Made by a program: the position numbers and the translations under genes. Shown here one piece after another: positions 1-6,552 of a stretch of 21,848 bases of DNA. Within the stretch, counting starts at the first letter, position 1. Each line of letters starts with the position of its first letter. The DNA comes from a virus: the IMG/VR virus record IMGVR_UViG_3300050821_000707, positions 1 through 21,848 of that record; one strand, given 5' to 3'. The notes under the pieces are model-generated. The model was not told the DNA's origin, searched no databases, and saw only the letters and a program-made list of their open reading frames with translations.

Positions 1-455
1 AGGAATTCGGCTGTATCGTTTTTCTTCCATTTTGCTCCACAAATCTGGCAACGTATCTGCGAAGACTGGTCAATGAACGTGTGAAAATAGACAGCATAAT
101 CTAGCTTCGAGCCCCTTACGGAGCCACGTCCACAACCCTTCTTATGAGTACATATGCTTTGCTTGTGACGCACATCAGCTTCGTTATATTCCGAAGACTT
201 ACGGCGCATAGCTTCTCTAGCTTCGTGGGCGCGTCTCTTTTCCTTCCTTTCTTCCATAGCGTCTTGACGCTCGGCTAAAAGAAGTTGAACCAACGAATAC
301 AGCATGTTCGGGTCCATAACTGCCGGAGCGGCTGGTATGGGCTGAGATGCTGGCTTTGCTTGCTGCGTTTGTATCGGGACCGTGGGAACAGGGTTTTGCC
401 CTGTAACTGGCCCGTCTTGTCCTATCTGCATGATAGCTTCCTGTGCGCTGAACAT
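1..455 (-). CDS. Partial protein with Q/P/A-rich linker, charged helix and CxxC motif (runs off left edge)
   Basis: The reading frame stays open to the left edge, so the C-terminus is missing. The visible ~151 residues begin with a short Ala/Met-rich stretch, then a Gln/Pro/Ala linker (about residues 18-45). A very charged helix follows (AERQDAMEERKEKRRAHEAR), then a Cys-containing part with CTHKKGC and a CQIC pair about 25 residues further on, which could bind zinc. I do not recognise the family. The first ATG in frame is at 455, but it has no Shine-Dalgarno sequence. A TTG at 461 is an alternative, and the frame is open back to a stop inside the end of the preceding gene. Every neighbour has a clear ribosome site, so this start is doubtful. 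Confidence 0.55.
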   Translation of the reverse strand, partial: MFSAQEAIMQIGQDGPVTGQNPVPTVPIQTQQAKPASQPIPAAPAVMDPNMLYSLVQLLLAERQDAMEERKEKRRAHEAREAMRRKSSEYNEADVRHKQSICTHKKGCGRGSVRGSKLDYAVYFHTFIDQSSQIRCQICGAKWKKNDTAEF

Positions 456-490
456 TGCCAACGCTGCTAAAATAGGCGAAACTTCTGCCT

Positions 491-1144
491 TTACAACCTT
501 GCCTCACCAGCTAGCTCACGACGATTTCGTAGCCAGAATAATGAGTGCCGGAATTTCCGTGATACTGGTCCATCCACGGGTCGGCCAAATATCTTATGAG
601 CCTTCTCTTCAGATATGATTCCCTTTTCGACCAACTGAACCTCAACCGTTCGCCATCCGCGATATGCTTCTCCATTAGGCAAACCGCGTTTGTCCAGTCG
701 CAGGATAGACCACTCGTACATCGCCGGGACTTGGAGGAAGCACACGGGTAGTACGTAATCTGTTCCTGGTTTGAAAGCCCACAATCCGACTGACTGCGGT
801 GGATAGCCGTTGTCAATTGTATAGCATTGAATCCCCGAATTACGCATCTTCTGGATAAAATCTCTGGTAGAAATTGGATTAACCTTTCGAGCTATCGTAT
901 TAACGAATAACTCTTGGTCTTCCATTTTGTACCTTAACGCCATCCGTTCTGACACTTCTTTGTCAGCGAGATACATTTCCTGGGCGAATGCTTTGTAGTC
1001 TTCCGGCCACTTGAACCAATTTGGGGTTCCGTCCGCTAGCAGATGTTTAATTGTCTGCCGCGTACGCTTCAAAATATGTCTCCCTTCCCAGGGATTGGAC
1101 AAATTTTGCAGTGGCGCTTTTGACGGGTTCTCTATAAACTTCAT
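491..1144 (-). CDS. Unknown phage protein, 217 aa
   Basis: I do not recognise this protein. The start at 1144 (MKFIENPSKAP...) is chosen because AAAGGA lies 6-7 bases before the ATG; an ATG 16 codons upstream would overlap the end of the endonuclease gene. The protein is soluble-looking and mixed alpha/beta, with a basic Arg-rich C-terminus (SRKFRHSLFWLRNRREL) and no signal peptide or membrane segment. It lies 16 bases behind the endonuclease gene and just before the partial left-edge gene. Its position after the capsid gene in transcription order suggests a head-completion or accessory role, but that is only inference from position. Confidence 0.8.
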   Translation of the reverse strand: MKFIENPSKAPLQNLSNPWEGRHILKRTRQTIKHLLADGTPNWFKWPEDYKAFAQEMYLADKEVSERMALRYKMEDQELFVNTIARKVNPISTRDFIQKMRNSGIQCYTIDNGYPPQSVGLWAFKPGTDYVLPVCFLQVPAMYEWSILRLDKRGLPNGEAYRGWRTVEVQLVEKGIISEEKAHKIFGRPVDGPVSRKFRHSLFWLRNRRELAGEARL

Positions 1145-1160
1145 CACGAGTCCTTTAAAA

Positions 1161-1589
1161 CTAAGAAGGACATTGCGTAGAATGCCCCTCATTAGTCCAT
1201 TTCTTCACATACTCGATAGCATTCAAAAGAATATGAATGTCATCTTTAAATCTTCCAAGCCCGAGATTACAATCATCGCACAGGAGACCTCTACGGCACT
1301 TCTCACAACTTTTCGAAGGAGGACAACACTTATGATTATGATCGATATGCGGAGTCTTTTCAAAAGGCTTGCGACATATGGCGCACTTACCTTCTTGCTC
1401 CAACATTTTCTTATCCAACCAATCCTGTGTTATCCCGTGACGATGATTGCGATAACGAAGATTAATCTTCTCTCTGTTATTCTGATGATAATCTTTATTT
1501 CTTTGTACTTCCGCTTCGTGATGCTTCTCGTATCTCCGTTGGCTTTTCTGCGTAGGAGTTAACGGCGCATCCGAATATATTCTTCTCAT
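1161..1589 (-). CDS. Endonuclease VII-type HNH homing endonuclease, freestanding
   Basis: This 142-residue protein has the endonuclease VII (His-Me finger) layout: CAIC at 69-72, the catalytic-type DHNH at 83-86, and a second zinc half CEKC and GLLCDDCN at about 95-108, followed by LGRFKDD. The N-terminal 50 residues are very basic and rich in Arg, His and Asn, as expected for DNA binding. Such proteins cut DNA at conserved sites and spread themselves or a neighbouring intron by homing. The start at 1589 has the site GGAGA four bases before the ATG; a longer frame upstream would read through the promoter. The gene has its own sigma70-like promoter and a structured leader. It lies directly downstream of the capsid intron and its second exon, not inside the intron. 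Confidence 0.9.
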   Translation of the reverse strand: MRRIYSDAPLTPTQKSQRRYEKHHEAEVQRNKDYHQNNREKINLRYRNHRHGITQDWLDKKMLEQEGKCAICRKPFEKTPHIDHNHKCCPPSKSCEKCRRGLLCDDCNLGLGRFKDDIHILLNAIEYVKKWTNEGHSTQCPS

Positions 1590-1592
1590 GTT

Positions 1593-1646
1593 CTCTCCAC
1601 GAAAGAGTCGATTGGAGAAGTGCGTTCGTGGCGCGCTCCCCCAATC
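1593..1646 (-). promoter_or_regulatory. RBS-occluding pseudoknot leader of the endonuclease VII gene
   Basis: An 11-bp hairpin pairs 1636-1646 with 1610-1620 and includes two G-U pairs. Its loop holds a seven-base sequence (1625-1631, CCACGAA on the minus strand) that is the exact complement of 1597-1603 (TTCGTGG). That second arm overlaps the first two bases of the Shine-Dalgarno GGAGA. If both pairings form, the result is an H-type pseudoknot that hides the ribosome site. The same plan is found at 11625-11665. This is drawn by eye, not computed. Confidence 0.6.
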
Positions 1647-1648
1647 TA

Positions 1649-1677
1649 ATCTTAACACAGGTTGCAACCCGCGTCAA
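1649..1677 (-). promoter_or_regulatory. Sigma70-type promoter for the endonuclease VII gene
   Basis: On the minus strand TTGACG (1672-1677) and TAAGAT (1649-1654) are separated by exactly 17 bases, close to the bacterial housekeeping consensus. Transcription would begin near 1642, at the very start of the leader hairpin, so transcripts from here would have a slightly shortened hairpin compared with read-through from the capsid gene. That difference could let only promoter-derived mRNA be translated. Confidence 0.7.
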
Positions 1678-1692
1678 GGGTAACTTGTTAGG

Positions 1693-1770
1693 TTATTGTA
1701 TAGCCGGAACCGAATCGATGAACCTTAGACGCTGTGTGTTCGCGCCTCTTGCTGGTGGTAGTGTTACTGT
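1693..1770 (-). CDS. Candidate second exon of the major capsid gene
   Basis: After the intron core, the minus strand reads in one frame as TVTLPPARGANTQRLRFIDS then VPAIQ and a TAA at 1693-1695. There is no start codon or ribosome site before it, so it does not stand alone. It shares codon phase with the capsid gene: splicing out 1771-2007 (237 bases, a multiple of three) would join it in frame to ...GTIGGWCSSTP. A tidy C-terminal tail ending just before an intergenic promoter is what a 3' exon should look like. The exact 3' splice base is uncertain; other G positions in this frame (for example 1780) are possible. Confidence 0.5.
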   Translation of the reverse strand, partial: TVTLPPARGANTQRLRFIDSVPAIQ

Positions 1771-2007
1771 CTGGTGAAACTTGTCCTTTGTGTTACATCA
1801 TCTTTCGATGAAGAGTTGGTCATTTCTGCCAACCACTCATGGTTTAATTCCCATGAGAGCAGACTATCGCATCGCCTTTCGGCGTTCTCTCGCTTAGTCG
1901 TTCACGGTACTTTTCAGCTTCCGCCTTGTTCCCGTCTCAGGGTTCAAGTCAATCAGAGAGAATTCTCACTCTTTCGAGTGACCCCACTCTTAAGCTACCA
2001 ACTCAAG
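1771..2007 (-). ncRNA. Group I intron core interrupting the major capsid gene
   Basis: This is a self-splicing-type intron. Elements seen in order: a P1-like hairpin spanning the end of the capsid frame (about 1984-2010); P2-like CACTC-GAAA-GAGTG (1967-1980); P3 TTCTCTC (1956-1962) with GAGAGAA (1885-1891); a P4 candidate ACGG/CCGT; P7 GACTA (1895-1899) with TAGTC (1862-1866), preceded by GTGAAC as in the conserved R segment; P8 CGCC-GAAA-GGCG (1873-1884); P9 CTCATGG/CCATGAG (1836-1857); P9.1 GTTGG/CCAAC (1815-1833); and P9.2 TCATC-GAAA-GATGA (1798-1811). The order and the three GNRA loops fit group I. There is no ORF inside. The 5' site is placed after the T at 2008, which can pair T-G with a GGGT guide at about 1981-1984. 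Both splice sites are provisional. Confidence 0.75.
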
Positions 2008-2961
2008 AGGTGTTGAGGAACACCAACCGCCAATTGTTCCTGTTGGGTCATATGACGATGCCGGAGCATTGTCAACAACCTTACAGTCAATTGTGCGCCA
2101 GTCGCCGTCACCTAGTTCCGTGTCGCCTGGAACGCCTAGCCATACACCGATCATCGCGTAATTGCCGAAGACGTATGTACGATAAGCAATCTTACCGCTA
2201 CCAGCATAGTTCGCGGTTGTTGTCACGAACGGTGTCTGACGGAATACAATGTTTGTTCCTGGTAGTTCGATATCCATCTTCTGGTCCGAACCTGCCATCT
2301 TGTCAAACTTATCCATGTTGGCGTACTTCCACAAATCAACGATGCTGTTGTTAACAGTCGTTGCGTTGTAGATATCGCCTAGGACGTTCGGACTAACTGC
2401 GCCCATAAACTTCCCGCGCTTACATGGTAGAACGTTCTTGCTAACCAACTGTTGCTTCAATTCACGGACTGTTCCCAAGTCAAGCGTGAAAGGTGTTACA
2501 AGCAACGCGCTCTGGTTAACCTGAGTATCGACTGTTGCCAAGCCTGCTGAGTCAGCAACTGCGCTGTACAACTCGGAAATACTCTGACCTGCCTGGTAAC
2601 CTAGTTCAACTCCACTGTTTCCGCAAACGTCATCGATTGTTGCGGCGATAACGAAAGAAGAAAAGTTCGTGTAGTTGTTCCATTCACCGATCTGGGCAGG
2701 TGAACTGATTTGACCGACGAATTCTGGTGCGCCGATAACACCGTCACCTGATTGGGTTGTGTCCCCAAGCAAGGTGTCATACTGGAAGAACTGACGGTTG
2801 GTGCCAGCGTTCAACGGTTGAACACGACGCTCCGCACAGTCCACGAACGCATCTGTTTCTCCCTTCAAGTTCGGAATCAATTCCTTATCGAAGAGTATAG
2901 CTTGCGCTGTCAGTATATTACCAACATTTGCTGCTGAGGGATTGCTCCCGCCGCCTGCCAT
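1990..2961 (-). CDS. Major capsid protein, N4-gp56-like (uninterrupted frame; probably exon 1 to ~2008)
   Basis: The main shell protein of the phage head. The 323-residue frame has the length and the feel of the N4 gp56-type HK97-fold coat family: an N-terminal segment rich in Gln and Leu with LIPNLKGETDAFVDCAERRV, long stretches of beta-rich sequence, and a late GKIAYRTYVFGNYAMIGVWL strand. The family name is from pattern memory, not a search. The ATG at 2961 follows GAGG by nine bases. It comes after the portal and scaffold-like genes, the usual head-gene order. The last residues (LELVA) and the stop lie inside the P1 region of the group I intron, so the mature protein probably ends instead with the exon at 1693-1770. 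Confidence 0.8.
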   Translation of the reverse strand: MAGGGSNPSAANVGNILTAQAILFDKELIPNLKGETDAFVDCAERRVQPLNAGTNRQFFQYDTLLGDTTQSGDGVIGAPEFVGQISSPAQIGEWNNYTNFSSFVIAATIDDVCGNSGVELGYQAGQSISELYSAVADSAGLATVDTQVNQSALLVTPFTLDLGTVRELKQQLVSKNVLPCKRGKFMGAVSPNVLGDIYNATTVNNSIVDLWKYANMDKFDKMAGSDQKMDIELPGTNIVFRQTPFVTTTANYAGSGKIAYRTYVFGNYAMIGVWLGVPGDTELGDGDWRTIDCKVVDNAPASSYDPTGTIGGWCSSTPLELVA

Positions 2962-2999
2962 GATAGTCTACCTCAATGTGCTAATAGTCTCTCTAAGAC

Positions 3000-4106
3000 T
3001 TATTGGCTTACTCCTCTCTTTCGGGCGTTATAGTCAGCGACAGCTTTATCTATTAGAGGACGAATAGCAGGATTTGCCATTTTCGCCTTGAGTGTCGCCC
3101 CATCCCATGAGTGAATTTCAGCCATCGTGAGTCCTGTAGGCGTAATGTTTGTTACAGGACGAGAACCTGAGTTCGCGCCTGGAACTATGCCTGCATTGAC
3201 TCCCGGTCTTGGAGTAGCCGCTACCGGATTTGCCGGAGGGACTATCGGTGCCGGAGCAGTCACCACTGGTTGCACAACCATTGGCGCTGCTGGTGTTGTA
3301 ATTACTGGCGCTGCTGGCACTACCGGATTGACCGGAGGTACAGGCGCAACCGTCTCCACAACTGGAGCCAGTTCTGATTCCAATGCCACAAAAGCCCTTT
3401 CAAGGTTGTCCAGAGTCCAAGCATGATTATTGCTTACGATGTACTCAGTCAACAGATTTTGATTGGCTTCGCAATTATTAAAATCGTGTAAGTGCCTTTT
3501 TAGAAATTGATAGCTGGCAAGTTCCCCACGTGCGCGTGCCTGAGTTTCCTCGGCTTCGGCTTGCTGATGCTTCGAGACTTTTGCCTGGGCTTCAATAGAT
3601 TTCTTTGTATCATCTGACTTAATATCAGCCAGTGCCACAGCCAACTCTTGTTCACTTAGCTTAGTCTGAGTCGGAGGCGTTGCTGGTGTAGGTTGAACCG
3701 TCAACCTTTTCTTTAATCTGTGTGCAAAACGCGTGGCTTGAGTATGCGCCTCAACCAACTTAGCACGCAACTCTTCCTCGGTTGCAGCTTCGAGATGCGT
3801 CGGGCGTCCTATAGCTACACCGTCTTCGTCACGAATCTGATAGTCAATAGATACTCTCTTCGGTGGCACAGGAACCACCGGAGGCACCACAGGTGGTACC
3901 ACAGTCGGCACTATAACTTGTTCTTCGACCGGAGGTACGACTTTACCTGCTACGGCTGCTTCTACTTCTTGCAGAGACTTATTTTTCAACAAGGCTGTTA
4001 CAGCATCCCTCATACCAGGACGCTGCAACTGTTGAACCATTTCGGGACCACTCCAACTTGCCATTTCTGGTAGTGTGAGAGTTTCAGGTGTTACTTGAGT
4101 GTTCAT
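3000..4106 (-). CDS. Proline-rich scaffold-like head protein with matching end modules
   Basis: 368 residues, placed between the portal region and the capsid gene, where head scaffolds usually are. About 25 residues of each end are alike: LTLPEMASWSGPEMVQQLQR near residue 10 and LTMAEIHSWDGATLKAKMAN near residue 325, each followed by a short Arg/Pro helix. Between them are a Pro/Val linker (about 57-82), a charged helical middle (about 105-250, including Lys/Glu/Gln-rich coiled-coil-like sequence) and a second long Pro/Ala/Val linker (about 250-315). Start at 4106 has AAAGGA seven bases before the ATG. Scaffold function is inferred from position and composition; no protease motif is visible. 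A structural internal-head protein is the alternative. Confidence 0.6.
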   Translation of the reverse strand: MNTQVTPETLTLPEMASWSGPEMVQQLQRPGMRDAVTALLKNKSLQEVEAAVAGKVVPPVEEQVIVPTVVPPVVPPVVPVPPKRVSIDYQIRDEDGVAIGRPTHLEAATEEELRAKLVEAHTQATRFAHRLKKRLTVQPTPATPPTQTKLSEQELAVALADIKSDDTKKSIEAQAKVSKHQQAEAEETQARARGELASYQFLKRHLHDFNNCEANQNLLTEYIVSNNHAWTLDNLERAFVALESELAPVVETVAPVPPVNPVVPAAPVITTPAAPMVVQPVVTAPAPIVPPANPVAATPRPGVNAGIVPGANSGSRPVTNITPTGLTMAEIHSWDGATLKAKMANPAIRPLIDKAVADYNARKRGVSQ

Positions 4107-4117
4107 AATTATTCCTT

Positions 4118-4420
4118 TTAAGAGCCTTCAAGTTCTCTCTTAATCGCTTGTTTAGCCTCGCCATCCTTGACTTGCCAATCAATGGAGTCAAGTACCTGCT
4201 GGCAAAATTCATTCATGAAACGTGCACGGCTTTGAAGGGTCACAAGCTGTTGCTGGTAACCCTTCTCTGCCGGATTTAGTTTTATAACATCCTTCGTTGC
4301 TCTGTCACAAGCCGCATTCATAATCTTTACTAAGACGTTGAATCCCGGTTGCGCTGATAAGGATGATAGTGTTAGCTTCTCGACCAATTGTAGGTCGTCA
4401 CACAAAAGCGGTATTGACAT
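4118..4420 (-). CDS. Small helical head-region protein, 100 aa
   Basis: I do not recognise this protein. It is predicted helical by eye, with a middle part rich in Gln, Arg and Glu (EKGYQQQLVTLQSRARFMNE) and a charged C-terminus. There is no signal peptide or membrane segment. AAAGGA stands before the ATG at 4420. It is nine bases after the portal gene and 11 before the scaffold-like gene, so all three are probably one operon. A role in head assembly is inferred from this position only. Confidence 0.75.
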   Translation of the reverse strand: MSIPLLCDDLQLVEKLTLSSLSAQPGFNVLVKIMNAACDRATKDVIKLNPAEKGYQQQLVTLQSRARFMNEFCQQVLDSIDWQVKDGEAKQAIKRELEGS

Positions 4421-4429
4421 TATGTTCCT

Positions 4430-6541
4430 TTATAATTGTGTTGTGCTGCCAAAACCCTGAGCACTTGGTTCACCAGTTAACTCCGAATTCATGGCGTGTT
4501 CGGTAGATGCTCTTAGAACTTCAGCACCTGCCTTACCCAACTGCTTCTGATCTTCTAATGTCTGGTCCTGCTGGAACTTCTGCTGCTGCGCTGCTGCTGC
4601 TGCTTTTGCCTGCGCTGCTTGTAAATTAGCAGGTGAGTTGGCATCGTAACGCTTTGTCTCTTCTGGCGTCATAGGACGTAGGAAGTCTTGAGAGAACTTC
4701 CAACCTGCCGCGTCTGTAAATGCCTTAAAGATAGCTACTGCGTCAAACTGCCAGTGAGCATCATTGCAGTTCTTAACGAACGTCGGATTATTCAAAAGCT
4801 GAATGATAATCGGCAACTGCTGTGCCATTTCTTTCTTGGCACCTAGCTTGCCTCCGGCTAGTACTTGATATTCGTACTTTGCCATTCTAAAATCGATATG
4901 GTCAACCATGTAGTCTGCGCCGACTTCCTCGCCTAGAACACGACGAAGAACTGACGTTGGCAACAATTGATTGTTTAACTCGTCCATCTGAAACAACCAA
5001 GGCTCAAAAACCTGGCGTACCAAACGACTTGTTGGACCGTCTAATCTAGATGCGTTAGCCTGGATAACTGCGGCTGCTCCAGTGCCTGAACGCATGCCCG
5101 TACCGCGACCACCGCCAGTGGTTCCGCCCTGACCTACAATTTCATTTGCGCCCGAAGTCGAAGCTGCGGCCTGCTGGGCTTGCTGAATGAACTGCCAAGC
5201 TTCACCCGGAACAGGCGGCATCGTCATAAACTTAAATGCCTTATCAACGTCTTCATCTACGTCGATAATTCCGCCCTGCTTCCAGCGTGTCTGTTGTGTC
5301 GGAACGTTGAAACCCTTCTTACGAACGGCGGTAGGCTGCAATCCGTAAGCGAGCAAGTCTAGCGCAAGATTTGTTACTCCCTGCTCTACGATTTGCTCAC
5401 TTCCGATAAGTTGCCCCAATCCCTGCCCGTAAAAACTATCCGGAAGATTTCTCCAGTTTGCACTGTAAAACGGCATCTTACCGTATGGATTCTCTTCGTT
5501 ACGAAGTAAAATGTTGTGACCAGAGAATGATAAAACTACGATAACTTTATCGTTATCCCAACGTTCCATAAGTTCCAACGATGTCTGTAATTCATCGGCG
5601 GAAGTTTTGAAGTTACGAGGCGTTGCGTGCTGCAAGTATCCACGCATACCTTCTGGGATAGTTATCTGAATATTATCCGGCCCCGAAGTCGGACCAGATA
5701 GAAAGAATGCCCTCAAGGTATTCTCATCTGGAATGTCATAACCAGGTGTATCTCGAAGATGATTTAAATCATCATACGTTACATAATCTCGATAGATAAC
5801 CCACTTTGCTTTGCGAATATCTCCGTAACGACATCCTGGGTCTACTAAGACCGTACGGATATCACAGGATTTAATCCAAGGATGAGAAACCTTAATCGTA
5901 TCTATGTAAATTTCAAAATCGTCCGAATCCGGCGTATCAATCGGAGGAGCCGGGACAGGCGTTTCTAAAACTTTTTGATTTGCTTTACGACGAAACTTTT
6001 TATCTTTCTTGTCGTATTCGAGATAGCCCCACTTAAAGATCGAGGTGCCGAACAATGCCATCTGTTCCAAGCCGCGTTCTAACTCTTCCTCAAACTTCAT
6101 ATCCCATAACTGCGCAGAGAACAATGCTGTCTTCGCACGAGTTACCGCTGGCTTAGTACCCGGACGCGGGCGAAGTAAGAACGGAGGGTCTTCATAAAAC
6201 AAACCCTCCATAATCTTAGGCACAATTGCACTGATATGATTTGATAGCGTGAACTTCGGAACGTTCGCCTGAGATACTTGTCCGCCATCGAATGCAGACG
6301 ACTGCATAGGAGACTGTAAAATAATATCAGACTGCGTCCAACCTGAAGCCCACTGATTTATGTTGCCGTAGTTATCGGCCTGTGCTGCGTCATCAAGAAC
6401 AAGCTTTAACGCGGCCTCGTCACTATATAGGATAGTCCCACTTTCTGGGTCTTTCTTCATATCCTTTGATGTGAGTTGACCGACAGGAGTTACAGACAGT
6501 TCTTCGAGCTTCAACGCTGCTTTTTCATTCAAAGGCTCCAT
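4430..6541 (-). CDS. Portal protein
   Basis: The portal forms the ring at the head vertex through which DNA is packaged and the tail joins. The 703-residue size is typical of large portals from podovirus-like phages. Supporting features: position directly after the large terminase; an early acidic segment with W-rich sequence (NQWASGWTQSD); a stretch SAIVPKIMEGLFYEDPPFLL followed by basic residues; a middle stretch NEENPYGKMPFYSANWRNLP followed by SFYGQGLGQLIGSEQIVEQG, which closely fits the wing/stem region of portals; and a Gln/Ala-rich C-terminal tail (AQAKAAAAAQQQKFQQDQT) of the coiled type. AGGAG lies nine bases before the start. The call rests on these patterns and synteny. Confidence 0.85.
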   Translation of the reverse strand: MEPLNEKAALKLEELSVTPVGQLTSKDMKKDPESGTILYSDEAALKLVLDDAAQADNYGNINQWASGWTQSDIILQSPMQSSAFDGGQVSQANVPKFTLSNHISAIVPKIMEGLFYEDPPFLLRPRPGTKPAVTRAKTALFSAQLWDMKFEEELERGLEQMALFGTSIFKWGYLEYDKKDKKFRRKANQKVLETPVPAPPIDTPDSDDFEIYIDTIKVSHPWIKSCDIRTVLVDPGCRYGDIRKAKWVIYRDYVTYDDLNHLRDTPGYDIPDENTLRAFFLSGPTSGPDNIQITIPEGMRGYLQHATPRNFKTSADELQTSLELMERWDNDKVIVVLSFSGHNILLRNEENPYGKMPFYSANWRNLPDSFYGQGLGQLIGSEQIVEQGVTNLALDLLAYGLQPTAVRKKGFNVPTQQTRWKQGGIIDVDEDVDKAFKFMTMPPVPGEAWQFIQQAQQAAASTSGANEIVGQGGTTGGGRGTGMRSGTGAAAVIQANASRLDGPTSRLVRQVFEPWLFQMDELNNQLLPTSVLRRVLGEEVGADYMVDHIDFRMAKYEYQVLAGGKLGAKKEMAQQLPIIIQLLNNPTFVKNCNDAHWQFDAVAIFKAFTDAAGWKFSQDFLRPMTPEETKRYDANSPANLQAAQAKAAAAAQQQKFQQDQTLEDQKQLGKAGAEVLRASTEHAMNSELTGEPSAQGFGSTTQL

Positions 6542-6552
6542 GTCTATGTCTC

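Noticed and set aside
217-507. Minus-strand 96-residue frame rich in Arg and Ser
   Set aside because: It is out of frame with the better protein (AERQDAMEERKEKRRAHEAR...) that stays open to the left edge; composition is that of a shadow frame.
3127-3426. Plus-strand Gly/Thr/Ala-rich 99-residue frame
   Set aside because: It is the complement of the Pro/Ala/Val linker of the scaffold-like gene; low complexity and on the wrong strand.
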